From Litoditis marina (lineage: Eukaryota > Nematoda > Chromadorea > Rhabditida > Rhabditidae): a stretch of DNA of 64,000 nt. Of the stretch, positions 1 to 14,500 are shown in pieces (positions within the stretch are counted from its first letter, which is position 1; every line of letters starts with the position of its first letter). The position numbers and the translations under genes were made by a program. The stretch is from assembly GCA_964036275.1 (NCBI GenBank), contig OZ038435.1, forward strand, positions 23,418,559-23,482,558, read 5' to 3'. Below the pieces are notes generated by a model. That model was not told where the DNA came from. It saw only the letters and a list, made by a program, of their open reading frames with translations, and did no database searches.

Positions 1-3000
1 TTATTCTCAATGAGTAACATATAACTTCATGAAAGTAACGTAAGAGAAGGTTTATCAACACTGGCCTACTACATTAAATCGGTCATGTTTAGACAATTAC
101 ACTTATGTTCTCCCTGCGTGTACTAAGTCACGTGTCTCGTGGGAAATTGGGAGGAACCTCGAGACATCAATTTATTCTCAATGAGTAACATATTACTTCA
201 TGAAGGTAACGTATAAGATGGATCATCAACACTGGCCTACTACATTGAATCGGTCATGTTAAGACAATTACAATTATGTTCTCCCTGCGTGTACTAAGTC
301 ACGTGTCTCGTGGGAAATTGGGAGGAACCTCGAGACATCAATTTATTCTCAATGAGTAACATATAACTTCATGAAAGTAACGTGAGAGAAGGTTTATCAA
401 CACTGGCCTACTACATTAAATCGGTCATGTTTAGACAATTACAAGTATGTTCTCCCTGCGTGTACTAAGTCACGTTTCTCGTGGGAAATTGGGAGGAACC
501 TCGAAACATCAACTTATTCTCAATGAGTAACATATAACTTCATGAAAGTAACGTAAGAGAAGGTTTATCAACACTGGCCTACTACATTAAATCGGTCATG
601 TTTAGACAATTACAATTATGTTCTCCCTGCGTGTACTAAGTCACGTTTCTCGTGGGAAATTGGGAGGAACCTTGAAACATCAATTTATTCTCAATGAGTA
701 ACATATAACTTCATGAAAGTAACGTAAGAGAAGGTTTATCAACACTGGCCTACTACATTAAATCGGTCATGTTTAGACAATTACAATTATGTTCTCCCTG
801 CGTGTACTAAGTCACGTTTCTCGTGGGAAATTGGGAGGAACCTCGAAACATCAACTTATTCTCAATGAGTAACATATAACTTCATGAAGGTAACGTAAGA
901 GAAAGTTTATCAACACTGGCCTACTACATTAAATCGGTCATGTTTAGACAATTACAATTATATTCTCCCTGCGTGTACTAAGTCACGTTTCTCGTGGGAA
1001 ATTGGGAGGAACCTTGAAACATCAATTTATTCTCAATGAGTAACATATAACTTCATGAAAGTAACGTAAGAGAAGGTTTATCAACACTGGCCTACTACAT
1101 TAAATCGGTCATGTTTAGACAATTACAATTATGTTCTCCCTGCGTGTACTAAGTCACGTTTCTCGTGGGAAATTGGGAGGAACCTTGAAACATCAATTTA
1201 TTCTCAATGAGTAACATATAACTTCATGAAAGTAACGTAAGAGAAGGTTTATCAACACTGGCCTACTACATTAAATCGGTCATGTTTAGACAATTACAAT
1301 TATGTTCTCCCTGCGTGTACTAAGTCACGTTTCTCGTGGGAAATTGGGAGGAACCTCGAAACATCAACTTATTCTCAATGAGTAACATATAACTTCATGA
1401 AGGTAACGTAAGAGAAAGTTTATCAACACTGGCCTACTACATTAAATCGGTCATGTTTAGACAATTACAATTATATTCTCCCTGCGTGTACTAAGTCACG
1501 TTTCTCGTGGGAAATTGGGAGGAACCTTGAAACATCAATTTATTCTCAATGAGTAACATATAACTTCATGAAAGTAACGTAAGAGAAGGTTTATTAACAC
1601 TGGCCTACTACATTAAATCGGTCATGTTAAGACAATTACAATTATGTTCTCCCTGCGTGTACTAAGTCACGTTTCTCGTGGGAAATTGGGAGGAACCTCG
1701 AAACATCAACATATTCTCAATGAGTAACATATAACTTCATGAAGGTAACGTAAGAGAAGGTTTATCAACACTGGCCTACTACATTAAATCGTTCATGTGA
1801 AGACAATTACAATTATGTTCTCCCTGCGTGTACTAAGTCACGTGTCTCGTGGGAAATTGGGAGGAACCTCGAAACATGAACTTATTCTCAATGAGTAACA
1901 TATAACTTCATGAAGGTAACGTAAGAGAAGGTTTATCAACACTGGCCTACTACATTAAATCGGTCATGTTTAGACAATTACAATTATGTTCTCCCTGCGT
2001 GTACTAAGTCACGTTTCTCGTGGGAAATTGGGAGGAACCTTGAAACATCAATTTATTCTCAATGAGTAACATATAACTTCATGAAAGTAACGTAAGAGAA
2101 GGTTATCAACACTAGCCTACTACATTAAATCGGTCATGTTTAGACAATTACAATTATGTTCTCCCTGCGTGTACTAAGTCACGTTTCTCGTGGGAAATTG
2201 GGAGGAACCTCGAAACATCAACTTATTCTCAATGAGTAACATATAACTTCATGAAGGTAACGTAAGAGAAAGTTTATCAACACTGGCCTACTACATTAAA
2301 TCGGTCATGTTTAGACAATTACAATTATATTCTCCCTGCGTGTACTAAGTCACGTTTCTCGTGGGAAATTGGGAGGAACCTTGAAACATCAATTTATTCT
2401 CAATGAGTAACATATAACTTCATGAAAGTAACGTAAGAGAAGGTTTATCAACACTGGCCTACTACATTAAATCGGTCATGTTAAGACAATTACAATTATG
2501 TTCTCCCTGCGTGTACTAAGTCACGTTTCTCGTGGGAAATTGGGAGGAACCTCGAAACATCAACATATTCTCAATGAGTAACATATAACTTCATGAAAGT
2601 AACGTAAGAGAAGGTTTATCAACACTGGCATACTACATTAAATCGTTCATGTGAAGACAATTACAATTATGTTCTCCCTGCGTGTACTAAGTCACGTGTC
2701 TCGTGGGAAATTGGGAGGAACCTCGAAACATGAACTTATTCTCAATGAGTAACATATAACTTCATGAAGGTAACGTAAGAGAAGGTTTATCAACACTGGC
2801 CTACTACATTGAATCGGTCATGTTTAGACAATTACAATTATGTTCTCCCTGCGTGTACTAAGTCACGTGTCTCGTGGGAAATTGGGAGGAACCTCGAAAC
2901 ATCAACTTATTCTCAATGAGTAACATATAACTTCATGAAGGTAACGTAAGAGAAGGTTTATCAACACTGGCCTACTACATTAAATCGGTCATGTTTAGAC

Positions 3001-6000
3001 AATTACAATTATGTTCTCCCTGCGTGTACTAAGTCCCGTTTCTCGTGGAAAATTGGGAGGAACCTCGAAACATCAACTTATTCTCAATGAGTAACATATA
3101 ACTTCATGAAGGTAACGTGAGAGAAGTTTCATCAACACTGGCCTACTACATTAAATCGGTCATGTTTAGACAATTACAATTATGTTCTCCCTGCGTGTAC
3201 TAAGTCCCGTTTCTCGTGGGAAATTGGGAGGAACCTTGAAACATCAATTTATTCTCAATGAGTAACATGAAGGTAACGTAAGAGAAGGTTTATCAACACT
3301 GGCCTACTACATTAAATCGGTCATGTTTAGACAATTACAATTATGTTCTCCCTGCGTGTACTAAGTCCCGTTTCTCGTGGAAAATTGGGAGGAACCTCGA
3401 AACATCAACTTATTCTCAATGAGTAACATATAACTTCATGAAGGTAACGTAAGAGAAGGTTTATCAACACTGGCCTACTACATTAAATCGGTCATGTTAA
3501 GACAATTACAATTATGTTCTCCCTGCGTGTACTAAGTCACGTTTCTCGTGGGAAATTGGGAGGAACCTCAAAACATCAATTTATTCTTAATGAGTAACAT
3601 ATAACTTCATGAAAGTAACGTAAGAGAAGGTTTATCAACACTGGCCTACTACATTAAATCGGTCATGTTTAGACAATTACAATTATGTTCTCCCTGCGTG
3701 TACTAAGTCACGTTTCTCGTGGGAAATTGGGAGGAACCTTGAAACATCATTTATTCTCAATGAGTAACATATAACTTCATGAAAGTAACGTACGAGAAGG
3801 TTTATCAACACTGGCCTACTACATTAAATCGGTCATGTTTAGACAATTACAATTATGTTCTCCCTGCGTGTACTAAGTCACGTGTCTCGTGGGAAATTGG
3901 GAGGAACCTCGAAACATCAACTTATTCTCAATGAGTAACATATAACTTCATGAAGGTAACGTAAGAGAAGGTTTATCAACACTGGCCTACTACATTAAAT
4001 CGGTCATGTTTAGACAATTACAATTATGTTCTCCCTGCGTGTACTAAGTCCCGTTTCTCGTGGAAAATTGGGAGGAACCTCGAAACATCAACTTATTCTC
4101 AATGAGTAACATATAACTTCATGAAGGTAACGTGAGAGAAGTTTCATCAACACTGGCCTACTACATTAAATCGGTCATGTTTAGACAATTACAATTATGT
4201 TCTCCCTGCGTGTACTAAGTCACGTTTCTCGTGGGAAATTGGGAGGAACCTTGAAACATCAATTTATTCTCAATGAGTAACATATAACTTCATGAAAGTA
4301 ACGTAAGAGAAGGTTTATCAACACTGGCCTACTACATTAAATCGGTCATGTTTAGACAATTACAATTATGTTCTCCCTGCGTGTACTAAGTCACGTTTCT
4401 CGTGGGAAATTGGGAGGAACCTCGAAACATCAACTTATTCTCAATGAGTAACATATAACTTCATGAAGGTAACGTAAGAGAAAGTTTATCAACACTGGCC
4501 TACTACATTAAATCGGTCATGTTTAGACAATTACAATTATATTCTCCCTGCGTGTACTAAGTCCCGTTTCTCGTGGGAAATTGGGAGGAACCTTGAAACA
4601 TCAATTTATTCTCAATGAGTAACATGAAGGTAACGTAAGAGAAGGTTTATCAACACTGGCCTACTACATTAAATCGGTCATGTTTAGACAATTACAATTA
4701 TGTTCTCCCTGCGTGTACTAAGTCCCGTTTCTCGTGGAAAATTGGGAGGAACCTCGAAACATCAACTTATTCTCAATGAGTAACATATAACTTCATGAAG
4801 GTAACGTAAGAGAAGGTTTATCAACACTGGCCTACTACATTAAATCGGTCATGTTTAGACAATTACAATTATGTTCTCCCTGCGTGTACTAAGTCACGTT
4901 TCTCGTGGGAAATTGGGAGGAACCTTGAAACATCAATTTATTCTCAATGAGTAACATATAACTTCATGAAAGTAACGTAAGAGAAGGTTTATCAACACTG
5001 GCCTACTACATTAAATCGGTCATGTTTAGACAATTACAATTATGTTCTCCCTGCGTGTACTAAGTCACGTGTCTCGTGGGAAATTGGGAGGAACCTCGAG
5101 ACATCAATTTATTCTCAATGAGTAACATATTACTTCATGAAGGTAACGTATAAGATGGATCATCAACACTGGCCTACTACATTGAATCGGTCATGTTAAG
5201 ACAATTACAATTATGTTCTCCCTGCGTGTACTAAGTCACGTGTCTCGTGGGAAATTGGGAGGAACCTCGAGACATCAATTTATTCTCAATGAGTAACATA
5301 TAACTTCATGAAAGTAACGTGAGAGAAGGTTTATCAACACTGGCCTACTACATTAAATCGGTCATGTTTAGACAATTACAAGTATGTTCTCCCTGCGTGT
5401 ACTAAGTCACGTTTCTCGTGGGAAATTGGGAGGAACCTCGAAACATCAACTTATTCTCAATGAGTAACATATAACTTCATGAAAGTAACGTAAGAGAAGG
5501 TTTATCAACACTGGCCTACTACATTAAATCGGTCATGTTTAGACAATTACAATTATGTTCTCCCTGCGTGTACTAAGTCACGTTTCTCGTGGGAAATTGG
5601 GAGGAACCTTGAAACATCAATTTATTCTCAATGAGTAACATATAACTTCATGAAAGTAACGTAAGAGAAGGTTTATCAACACTGGCCTACTACATTAAAT
5701 CGGTCATGTTTAGACAATTACAATTATGTTCTCCCTGCGTGTACTAAGTCACGTTTCTCGTGGGAAATTGGGAGGAACCTCGAAACATCAACTTATTCTC
5801 AATGAGCAACATATAACTTCATGAAGGTAACGTAAGAGAAAGTTTATCAACACTGGCCTACTACATTAAATCGGTCATGTTTAGACAATTACAATTATAT
5901 TCTCCCTGCGTGTACTAAGTCACGTTTCTCGTGGGAAATTGGGAGGAACCTTGAAACATCAATTTATTCTCAATGAGTAACATATAACTTCATGAAAGTA

Positions 6001-8500
6001 ACGTAAGAGAAGGTTTATTAACACTGGCCTACTACATTAAATCGGTCATGTTAAGACAATTACAATTATGTTCTCCCTGCGTGTACTAAGTCACGTTTCT
6101 CGTGGGAAATTGGGAGGAACCTCGAAACATCAACATATTCTCAATGAGTAACATATAACTTCATGAAGGTAACGTAAGAGAAGGTTTATCAACACTGGCC
6201 TACTACATTAAATCGTTCATGTGAAGACAATTACAATTATGTTCTCCCTGCGTGTACTAAGTCACGTGTCTCGTGGGAAATTGGGAGGAACCTCGAAACA
6301 TGAACTTATTCTCAATGAGTAACATATAACTTCATGAAGGTAACGTAAGAGAAGGTTTATCAACACTGGCCTACTACATTAAATCGGTCATGTTTAGACA
6401 ATTACAATTATGTTCTCCCTGCGTGTACTAAGTCACGTTTCTCGTGGGAAATTGGGAGGAACCTTGAAACATCAATTTATTCTCAATGAGTAACATATAA
6501 CTTCATGAAAGTAACGTAAGAGAAGGTTTATCAACACTAGCCTACTACATTAAATCGGTCATGTTTAGACAATTACAATTATGTTCTCCCTGCGTGTACT
6601 AAGTCACGTTTCTCGTGGGAAATTGGGAGGAACCTCGAAACATCAACTTATTCTCAATGAGTAACATATAACTTCATGAAGGTAACGTAAGAGAAAGTTT
6701 ATCAACACTGGCCTACTACATTAAATCGGTCATGTTTAGACAATTACAATTATATTCTCCCTGCGTGTACTAAGTCACGTTTCTCGTGGGAAATTGGGAG
6801 GAACCTTGAAACATCAATTTATTCTCAATGAGTAACATATAACTTCATGAAAGTAACGTAAGAGAAGGTTTATCAACACTGGCCTACTACATTAAATCGG
6901 TCATGTTAAGACAATTACAATTATGTTCTCCCTGCGTGTACTAAGTCACGTTTCTCGTGGGAAATTGGGAGGAACCTCGAAACATCAACATATTCTCAAT
7001 GAGTAACATATAACTTCATGAAGGTAACGTAAGAGAAAGTTTATCAACACTGGCCTACTACATTAAATCGGTCATGTTAAGACAATTACAATTATGTTCT
7101 CCCTGCGTGTACTAAGTCACGTTTCTCGTGGGAAATTGGGAGGAACCTCGAAACATCAATTTATTCTCAATGAGTAACATATAACTTCATGAAGGTAACG
7201 TAAGAGAAGGTTTATCAACACTGGCCTACTACATTAAATCGGTCATGTTTAGACAATTACAATTATATTCTCCCTGCGTGTACTAAGTCACGTTTCTCGT
7301 GGGAAATTGGGAGGAACCTTGAAACATCAATTTATTCTCAATGAGTAACATATAACTTCATGAAAGTAACGTAAGAGAAGGTTTATCAACACTGGCCTAC
7401 TACATTAAATCGGTCATGTTAAGACAATTACAATTATGTTCTCCCTGCGTGTACTAAGTCACGTTTCTCGTGGGAAATTGGGAGGAACCTCGAAACATCA
7501 ACATATTCTCAATGAGTAACATATAACTTCATGAAGGTAACGTAAGAGAAGGTTTATCAACACTGGCCTACTACATTAAATCGTTCATGTGAAGACAATT
7601 ACAACTATGTTCTCCCTGCGTGTACTAAGTCACGTGTCTCGTGGGAAATTGGGAGGAACCTCGAAACATGAACTTATTCTCAATGAGTAACATATAACTT
7701 CATGAAGGTAACGTAAGAGAAGGTTTATCAACACTGGCCTACTACATTAAATCGGTCATGTTAAGACAATTACAATTATGTTCTCCCTGCGTGTACTAAG
7801 TCACGTTTCTCGTGGGAAATTGGGAGGAACCTCGAAACATCAACATATTCTCAATGAGTAACATATAACTTCATGAAGGTAACGTAAGAGAAGGTTTATC
7901 AACACTGGCCTACTACATTAAATCGGTCATGTTAAGACAATTACAATTATGTTCTCCCTGCGTGTACTAAGTCACGTTTCTCGTGGGAAATTGGGAGGGA
8001 CCTCGAAACATGAACTTATTCTCAATGAGTAACATATAACTTCATGAAGGTAACGTAAGAGAAGGTTTATCAACACTGGCCTACTACATTAAATCGGTCA
8101 TGTTTAGACAATTACAATTATGTTCTCCCTGCGTGTACTAAGTCACGTTTCTCGTGGGAAATTGGGAGGAACCTCGAAACATCAACATATTCTCAATGAG
8201 TAACATATAACTTCATGAAGGTAACGTAAGAGAAGGTTTATCAACACTGGCCTACTACATTAAATCGTTCATGTGAAGACAATTACAATTATGTTCTCCC
8301 TGCGTGTACTAAGTCACGTGTCTCGTGGGAAATTGGGAGGAACCTCGAAACATCAACTTATTCTCAATGAGTAACATATAACTTCATGAAAGTAACGTGA
8401 GAGAAGGTTTATCAACACTGGCCTACTACATTAAATCGGTCATGTTTAGACAATTACAATTATGTTCTCCCTGCGTGTACTAAGTCACGTTTCTCGTGAG
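1..8500. repeat. Satellite block A1 with a 4937 bp higher-order duplication
   Basis: Private variants recur at a fixed distance. GATGGATCATC is at 217 and 5154, ACAAGTATG at 441 and 5378, and the TTATATTCTCC variant at 958 and 5895, all 4937 bp apart (about 29 monomers). Window position 1 corresponds to 4938. The first copy also holds an extra 513 bp (three monomers), since the TTATATTCTCC monomer recurs at 1471. After that point the offset becomes 4424, for example TTATTAAC at 1591 and 6015. The correspondence fades at about 2.6 kb and 7.0 kb. Confidence 0.85.
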
Positions 8501-11500
8501 AAATTGGGAGGAACCTCGAAACATCAACTTATTCTCAATGAGTAACATATAACTTCATGAACATAACGTAAGAGAAGGTTTATCAACACTGGCCTACTAC
8601 ATTAAATCGGTCATGTTTGTTTAGACAATTACAATTATGTTCTCCCTGCGTGTACTAAGTCACGTGTCTCGTGGGAAATTGGGAGGAACCTCGAAACATC
8701 AACTTATTCTCAATGAGTAACATTAAACTTCATGAAGGTAACGTAAGAGAAGGTTTATCAACACTGGCCTACTACATTAAATCGGTCATGTTCAGACAAT
8801 TACAATTATGTTCTCCCTGCGTGTACTAAGTCACGTGTCTCGTGGGAAATTGGGAGGAACCTCGAGACATCAATTTATTCTCAATGAGTAACATATAACT
8901 TCATGAAAGTAACGTGAGAGAAGGTTTATCAACACTGGCCTACTACATTAAATCGGTCCTGTTTAGACAATTACAATTATGTTCTCCCTGCGTGTACTAA
9001 GTCCCGTTTCTCGTGGGAAATTGGGAGGAACCTTGAAACATCAATTTATTCTCAATGAGTAACATATAACTTCATGAAAGTAACGTAAGAGAAGGTTTAT
9101 CAACACTGGCCTACTACATTAAATCGGTCCTGTTTAGACAATTACAATTATGTTCTCCCTGCGTGTACTAAGTCCCGTTTCTCGTGGGAAATTGGGAGGA
9201 ACCTTGAAACATCAATTTATTCTCAATGAGTAACATATAACTTCATGAAAGTAACGTAAGAGAAGGTTTATCAACACTGGCCTACTACATCAAATCGGTC
9301 ATGTTTAGACAATTACAATTATGTTCTCTCTGCGTGTACTAAGTCACGTGTCTCGTGGGAAATTGGGAAGAACCTCGAGACATCAATTTATTCTCAATGA
9401 GTAACATATAACTTCATGAAAGTAACGTGAGAGAAGGTTTATCAACACTGGCCTACTACATTAAATCGGTCATGTTAAGACAATTACAATTATGTTCTCC
9501 CTGCGTGTACTCAGTCACGTGTCTCGTGGGAAATTGGGAGGAACCTCGAAACATCAACTTATTCTCAATGAGTAACATATAACTTCATGAAGGTAACGTA
9601 AGAGAAGGTTTATCAACACTGGCCTACTACATTAAATCGGTCATGTTTAGACAATTACAATTATGTTCTCCCTGCGTGTACTAAGTCACGTTTCTCGTGG
9701 GAAATTGGGAGGAACCTTGAAACATCAATTTATTCTCAATGAGTAACATATAACTTCATGAAAGTAACGTAAGAGAAGGTTTATCAACACTGGCCTACTA
9801 CATTAAATCGGTCATGTTTAGACAATTACAATTATGTTCTCCCTGCGTGTATTAAGTCCCGTTTCTCGTGGGAAATTGGGAGGAACCTCGAAACATCAAT
9901 TTATTCTCAATGAGTAACATATAACTTCATGAAAGTAACGTAAGAGAAGGTTTATCAACACTGGCCTACTACATTAAATCGGTCATGTTTAGACAATTAC
10001 AATTATATTCTCCCTGCGTGTACTAAGTCACGTTTCTCGTGGGAAATTGGGAGGAACCTTGAAACATCAATTTATTCTCAATGAGTAACATATAACTTCA
10101 TGAAAGTAACGTAAGAGAAGGCAATTACAATTATCAACACTGGCCTACTACATTAAATCGGTCATGTTAAGACAATTACAATTATGTTCTCCCTGCGTGT
10201 ACTAAGTCACGTTTCTCGTGGGAAATTGGGAGGAACCTCGAAACATCAATTTATTCTCAATGAGTAACATATAACTTCATGAACATAACGTAAGAGAAGG
10301 TTTATCAACACTGGCCTACTACATTAAATCGGTCATGTTTGTTTAGACAATTACAATTATGTTCTCCCTGCGTGTACTAAGTCACGCGTCTCGTGGGAAA
10401 TTGGGAGGAACCTCGAAACATCAACTTATTCTCAATGAGTAACATTAAACTTCATGAAGGTAACGTAAGAGAAGGTTTATCAACACTGGCCTACTACATT
10501 AAATCGGTCATGTTTAGACAATTACAATTATGTTCTCCCTGCGTGTACTAAGTCACGTGTCTCGTGGGAAATTGGGAGGAACCTCGAGACATCAATTTAT
10601 TCTCAATGAGTAACATATAACTTCATGAAAGTAACGTGAGAGAAGGTTTATCAACACTGGCCTACTACATTAAATCGGTCCTGTTTAGACAATTACAATT
10701 ATGTTCTCCCTGCGTGTACTAAGTCCCGTTTCTCGTGGGAAATTGGGAGGAACCTTGAAACATCAATTTATTCTCAATGAGTAACATATAACTTCATGAA
10801 AGTAACGTAAGAGAAGGTTTATCAACACTGGCCTACTACATTAAATCGGTCCTGTTTAGACAATTACAATTATGTTCTCCCTGCGTGTACTAAGTCCCGT
10901 TTCTCGTGGGAAATTGGGAGGAACCTTGAAACATCAATTTATTCTCAATGAGTAACATATAACTTCATGAACATAACGTAAGAGAAGGTTTATCAACACT
11001 GGCCTACTACATTAAATCGGTCATGTTTGTTTAGACAATTACAATTATGTTCTCCCTGCGTGTACTAAGTCACGTGTCTCGTGGGAAATTGGGAGGAACC
11101 TCGAAACATCAACTTATTCTCAATGAGTAACATTAAACTTCATGAAGGTAACGTAAGAGAAGGTTTATCAACACTGGCCTACTACATTAAATCGGTCATG
11201 TTTAGACAATTACAATTATGTTCTCCCTGCGTGTACTAAGTCACGTGTCTCGTGGGAAATTGGGAGGAACCTCGAGACATCAATTTATTCTCAATGAGTA
11301 ACATATAACTTCATGAAAGTAACGTGAGAGAAGGTTTATCAACACTGGCCTACTACATTAAATCGGTCCTGTTTAGACAATTACAATTATGTTCTCCCTG
11401 CGTGTACTAAGTCCCGTTTCTCGTGGGAAATTGGGAGGAACCTTGAAACATCAATTTATTCTCAATGAGTAACATATAACTTCATGAAAGTAACGTAAGA

Positions 11501-14500
11501 GAAGGTTTATCAACACTGGCCTACTACATTAAATCGGTCCTGTTTAGACAATTACAATTATGTTCTCCCTGCGTGTACTAAGTCCCGTTTCTCGTGGGAA
11601 ATTGGGAGGAACCTTGAAACATCAATTTATTCTCAATGAGTAACATATAACTTCATGAAAGTAACGTAAGAGAAGGTTTATCAACACTGGCCTACTACAT
11701 TAAATCGGTCATGTTTAGACAATTACAATTATGTTCTCTCTGCGTGTACTAAGTCACGTGTCTCGTGGGAAATTGGGAAGAACCTCGAGACATCAATTTA
11801 TTCTCAATGAGTAACATATAACTTCATGAAAGTAACGTGAGAGAAGGTTTATCAACACTGGCCTACTACATTAAATCGGTCATGTTAAGACAATTACAAT
11901 TATGTTCTCCCTGCGTGTACTCAGTCACGTGTCTCGTGGGAAATTGGGAGGAACCTCGAAACATCAACTTATTCTCAATGAGTAACATATAACTTCATGA
12001 AGGTAACGTAAGAGAAGGTTTATCAACACTGGCCTACTACATTAAATCGGTCATGTTTAGACAATTACAATTATGTTCTCCCTGCGTGTACTAAGTCACG
12101 TTTCTCGTGGGAAATTGGGAGGAACCTTGAAACATCAATTTATTCTCAATGAGTAACATATAACTTCATGAAAGTAACGTAAGAGAAGGTTTATCAACAC
12201 TGGCCTACTACATTAAATCGGTCATGTTTAGACAATTACAATTATGTTCTCCCTGCGTGTATTAAGTCCCGTTTCTCGTGGGAAATTGGGAGGAACCTCG
12301 AAACATCAATTTATTCTCAATGAGTAACATATAACTTCATGAAAGTAACGTAAGAGAAGGTTTATCAACACTGGCCTACTACATTAAATCGGTCATGTTT
12401 AGACAATTACAATTATATTCTCCCTGCGTGTACTAAGTCACGTTTCTCGTGGGAAATTGGGAGGAACCTTGAAACATCAATTTATTCTCAATGAGTAACA
12501 TATAACTTCATGAAAGTAACGTAAGAGAAGGTTTATCAACACTGGCCTACTACATTAAATCGGTCATGTTAAGACAATTACAATTATGTTCTCCCTGCGT
12601 GTACTAAGTCACGTTTCTCGTGGGAAATTGGGAGGAACCTCGAAACATGAACTTATTCTCAATGAGTAACATATAACTTCATGAAGGTAACGTAAGAGAA
12701 GGTTTATCAACACTGGCCTACTACATTAAAACGGTCATGTTTAGACAATTACAATTATGTTCTCCCTGCGTGTACTAAGTCACGTTTCTCGTGGGAAATT
12801 GGGAGGAATCTCGAAACATCAACTTATTCTCAATGAGTAACATATAACTTCATGAAGGTAACGTAAGAGAAGGTTTATCAACACTGGCCTACTACATTAA
12901 ATCGGTCATGTTCAGACAATTACAATTATGTTCTCCCTGCGTGTACTAAGTCACGTTTCTCGTGGGAAATTGGGAGGAACCTCAAAACATCAATTTATTC
13001 TTAATGAGTAACATATAACTTCATGAAAGTAACGTAAGAGAAGGTTTATCAACACTGGCCTACTACATTAAATCGGTCATGTTTAGACAATTACAATTAT
13101 GTTCTCCCTGCGTGTACTAAGTCACGTTTCTCGTGGGAAATTGGGAGGAATCTCGAAACATCAACTTATTCTTAATGAGTAACATATAACTTCATGAAAG
13201 TAACGTAAGAGAAGGTTTATCAACACTGGCCTACTACATTAAATCGGTCATGTTCAGACAATTACAATTATGTTCTCCCTGCGTGTACTAAGTCACGTTT
13301 CTCGTGGGAAATTGGGAGGAACCTCAAAACATCAATTTATTCTTAATGAGTAACATATAACTTCATGAAAGTAACGTAAGAGAAGGTTTATCAACACTGG
13401 CCTACTCATTAAATCGGTCATGTTTAGACAATTACAATTATGTTCTCCCTGCGTGTACTAAGTCACGTTTCTCGTGGGAAATTGGGAGGAACCTTGAAAC
13501 ATCAATTTATTCTCCATGAGTAACATATAACTTCATGAACATAACGTAAGAGAAGGTTTATCAACACTGGCCTACTACATTAAATCGGTCATGTTTGTTT
13601 AGACAATTACAATTATGTTCTCCTTGCGTGTACTAAGTCACGTGTCTCGTGGAAAATTGGGAGGAACCTCGAAACATCAACTTATTCTCAATGAGTAACA
13701 TTAAACTTCATGAAGGTAACGTAAGAGAAGGTTTATCAACACTGGCCTACTACATTATATCGGTCATGTTTAGACAATTACAATTATGTTCTCCCTGCGT
13801 GTACTAAGCCACGTTTCTCGTGGGAAATCGGGAGGAACCTTGAAACATCAATTTATTCTCAATGAGTAACATATAACTTCATGAAAGTAACGTAAGAGAA
13901 GGTTTATCAACACTGGCCTACTACATTAAATCGGTAATGTTTAGACAATTACAATTATGTTCTCCCTGCGTGTACTAAGTCCCGTTTCTCGTGGAAATTG
14001 GGAGGAACTCGAAACATCAACTTATTCTCAATGAGTAACATATAACTTCATGAAGGTAACGTAAGAGAAGGTTTATCAACACTGGCCTACTACATTAAAT
14101 CGGTCATGTTTAGACAATTACAATTATGTTCTCCTGCGTGTACTAAGTCCCGTTTCTCGTGGGAAATTGGGAGGACCTCGAAACATCAATTTATTCTCAA
14201 CGAGTAACATATAACTTCATGAAAGTAACGTAAGAGAGGTTTATCAACACTGGCCTACTACATTAAATCGGTCATGTTTAGACAATTACAATTATATGCT
14301 CCCTGCGTGTACTAAGTCACGTTTCTCGTGGGAAATTGGGAGGAACCTTGAAACATCAATTTATTCTCAATGAGTAACATATAACTTCATGAAAGTAACG
14401 TAAGAGAAGGTTTATCAACACTGGCCTACTACATTAAATCGGTCATGTTAAGACAATTACAATTATGTTCTCCCTGCGTGTACTAAGTCACGTTTCTCGT

